Shown here piece after piece: positions 63,289-64,000 of a DNA stretch of 64,000 bases. Origin of the DNA: Lycocorax pyrrhopterus obiensis (Eukaryota; Chordata; Aves; Passeriformes; Paradisaeidae); assembly GCA_014706295.1 (NCBI GenBank), contig JACSVZ010000001.1, positions 117,022,763-117,086,762 of the forward strand, in the 5' to 3' direction. The translations under genes and the position numbers were made by a program. Numbering within the stretch: position 1 is the first letter of the stretch; each line of letters starts with the position of its first letter. The notes below the pieces were generated by a model, which saw nothing but the letters and a program-made list of their open reading frames with translations, was not told the origin of the DNA and ran no database searches.

Positions 63289-64000
63289 GTCCTCGTGTGA
63301 TGGTCACTGTTGGGCACCAGCCCTGGTTCAGAACAAGGGAGGGGATTGTCCTCTCATGCAAATTCCCCTCTTCCAGATCTGCTTAGCTTTAGTCATTTGG
63401 ACCCAAATTTTCTCCTTTCCTATTACCCAGAAATTAATTTGGTTGTCCAGTGTCTTCTGCATTTCTCATAATTCCTTGCTTACAGCACAACCTCAGTACC
63501 TCTGTCTTGTAGTTTTAATTATAATTTATCCACTGTTTTCATTGTGGGACAACTTAATGTAGGAACACAGAGAGAAAAAGTAGCTGAACCACCTGAACAT
63601 CTCTTTTTTTTACATATATAGGAGCATAAATTGCTGAAATCAAAGTATTTTCCAGGATGCAATTTAGGGGAGATCTTCACACGTGGGTTAAAATGGTGTC
63701 TTTTTGGGGGAATTAAAGTGAGAAAAATTGGACTACACTGCATGGCTGTGGTCTGTCAGTGTTATTATCATGGAATATGTAATTCCAGCAAGGATTTCAG
63801 CCTGAAAACCTGGTCTCTGGATAAGAATTTGCTTTCTTTCTAAACCAGAAAGAAACCAAGCCAAGCAAATATGAAAGAGCAGAGAGGAAGCAGGGAAAAG
63901 TCAATTTATATTGAACTGTGGAGGAAGCCTTGTGATATTTTTTACCCTCTTTTGAGTTGTTTCTTCAAATTACTTCAATTACTTCAGTTCTTCTTTCTTA

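Larger units (their letters stand above)
53104..64000. other. Long non-coding stretch to window end
   Basis: About 11 kb with no recognised gene or CR1 tail. It holds a G10 run (56946-56955), TATT-type tracts (60851-60867, 62456-62471), a T20 run (63153-63172) and a perfect CRE (63281-63288). A plus frame ending at 61704-61706 has a hydrophilic C-terminus (ALSEKQEETGKNIWEDF) after an acceptor-like 'tgtccctgatgcag', but no donor or family was found. All other open frames look incidental. Confidence 0.35.

Noticed and set aside
1..64000. CRISPR arrays, bacterial operons, insertion sequences, rRNA or tRNA genes
   Set aside because: No regularly spaced repeats, ribosome binding sites, transposase signatures or RNA cloverleaves. 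The sequence is vertebrate nuclear DNA.

Overview
This window looks like AT-rich vertebrate nuclear DNA from a bird, probably a neoavian or songbird-like genome. The decisive evidence is a set of eight CR1 LINE fragments. Most are 5'-truncated, several keep the CR1 3' end (a block such as 'ttggaagggacc' or its complement next to an ATTCTATG-like tail), and their sequence matches the CR1 types common in birds. There are no bacterial-style gene arrays, ribosome binding sites, tRNA or rRNA genes, CRISPR arrays or insertion sequences.

I could not confidently identify any protein-coding gene. Long open frames are scattered, short, often overlap on both strands, and several lie inside CR1 copies. 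The window is best read as intergenic sequence (a gene desert) or the inside of a very long intron.

Layout. 1-6.6 kb: mostly unique sequence, with one possible minus-strand coding exon (1145-1310) and a diverged duplicated segment of about 85 bp (2423-2510 and 3282-3365). 6.7-7.5 kb: two CR1 fragments head to head around a GC-rich island. 9.7 kb: an old CR1 tail. 16.2-18.5 kb: the richest regulatory-looking stretch, with homeobox/SOX/OTX-like motifs, a triple TGATAAA cluster and an exon-like segment with a strong acceptor and donor. 20.6 kb and 24.95 kb: CR1 copies, the second just after a segment carrying a perfect cAMP-response palindrome. 25.7 and 26.0 kb: a GT/AC palindrome and an RFX-like X-box palindrome. 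28.4-30.3 kb: an unassigned 174-codon frame, a well-formed minus-strand exon candidate (29272-29424) and the longest CR1 copy, which still encodes the ORF2 C-terminal tail. 32.6-33.3 kb: an open frame followed by a polyadenylation signal. 42.3 and 46.8 kb: two similar CR1 copies in inverted orientation. 51-53 kb: a small ORF with a hydrophobic N-terminus, a (TG)14 tract, a GC-rich block and a two-frame coding-like remnant next to an (ATT)n tract. 53-64 kb: almost featureless apart from simple repeats and a second perfect CRE.

Nothing here shows genes working together. The most useful follow-up is bird-wide alignment of the exon-like and regulatory-looking segments, plus RNA-seq. I did not find a clear previously undescribed system. 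The exon candidates and the motif-dense blocks are the best leads, and all of them rest on inspection by eye.
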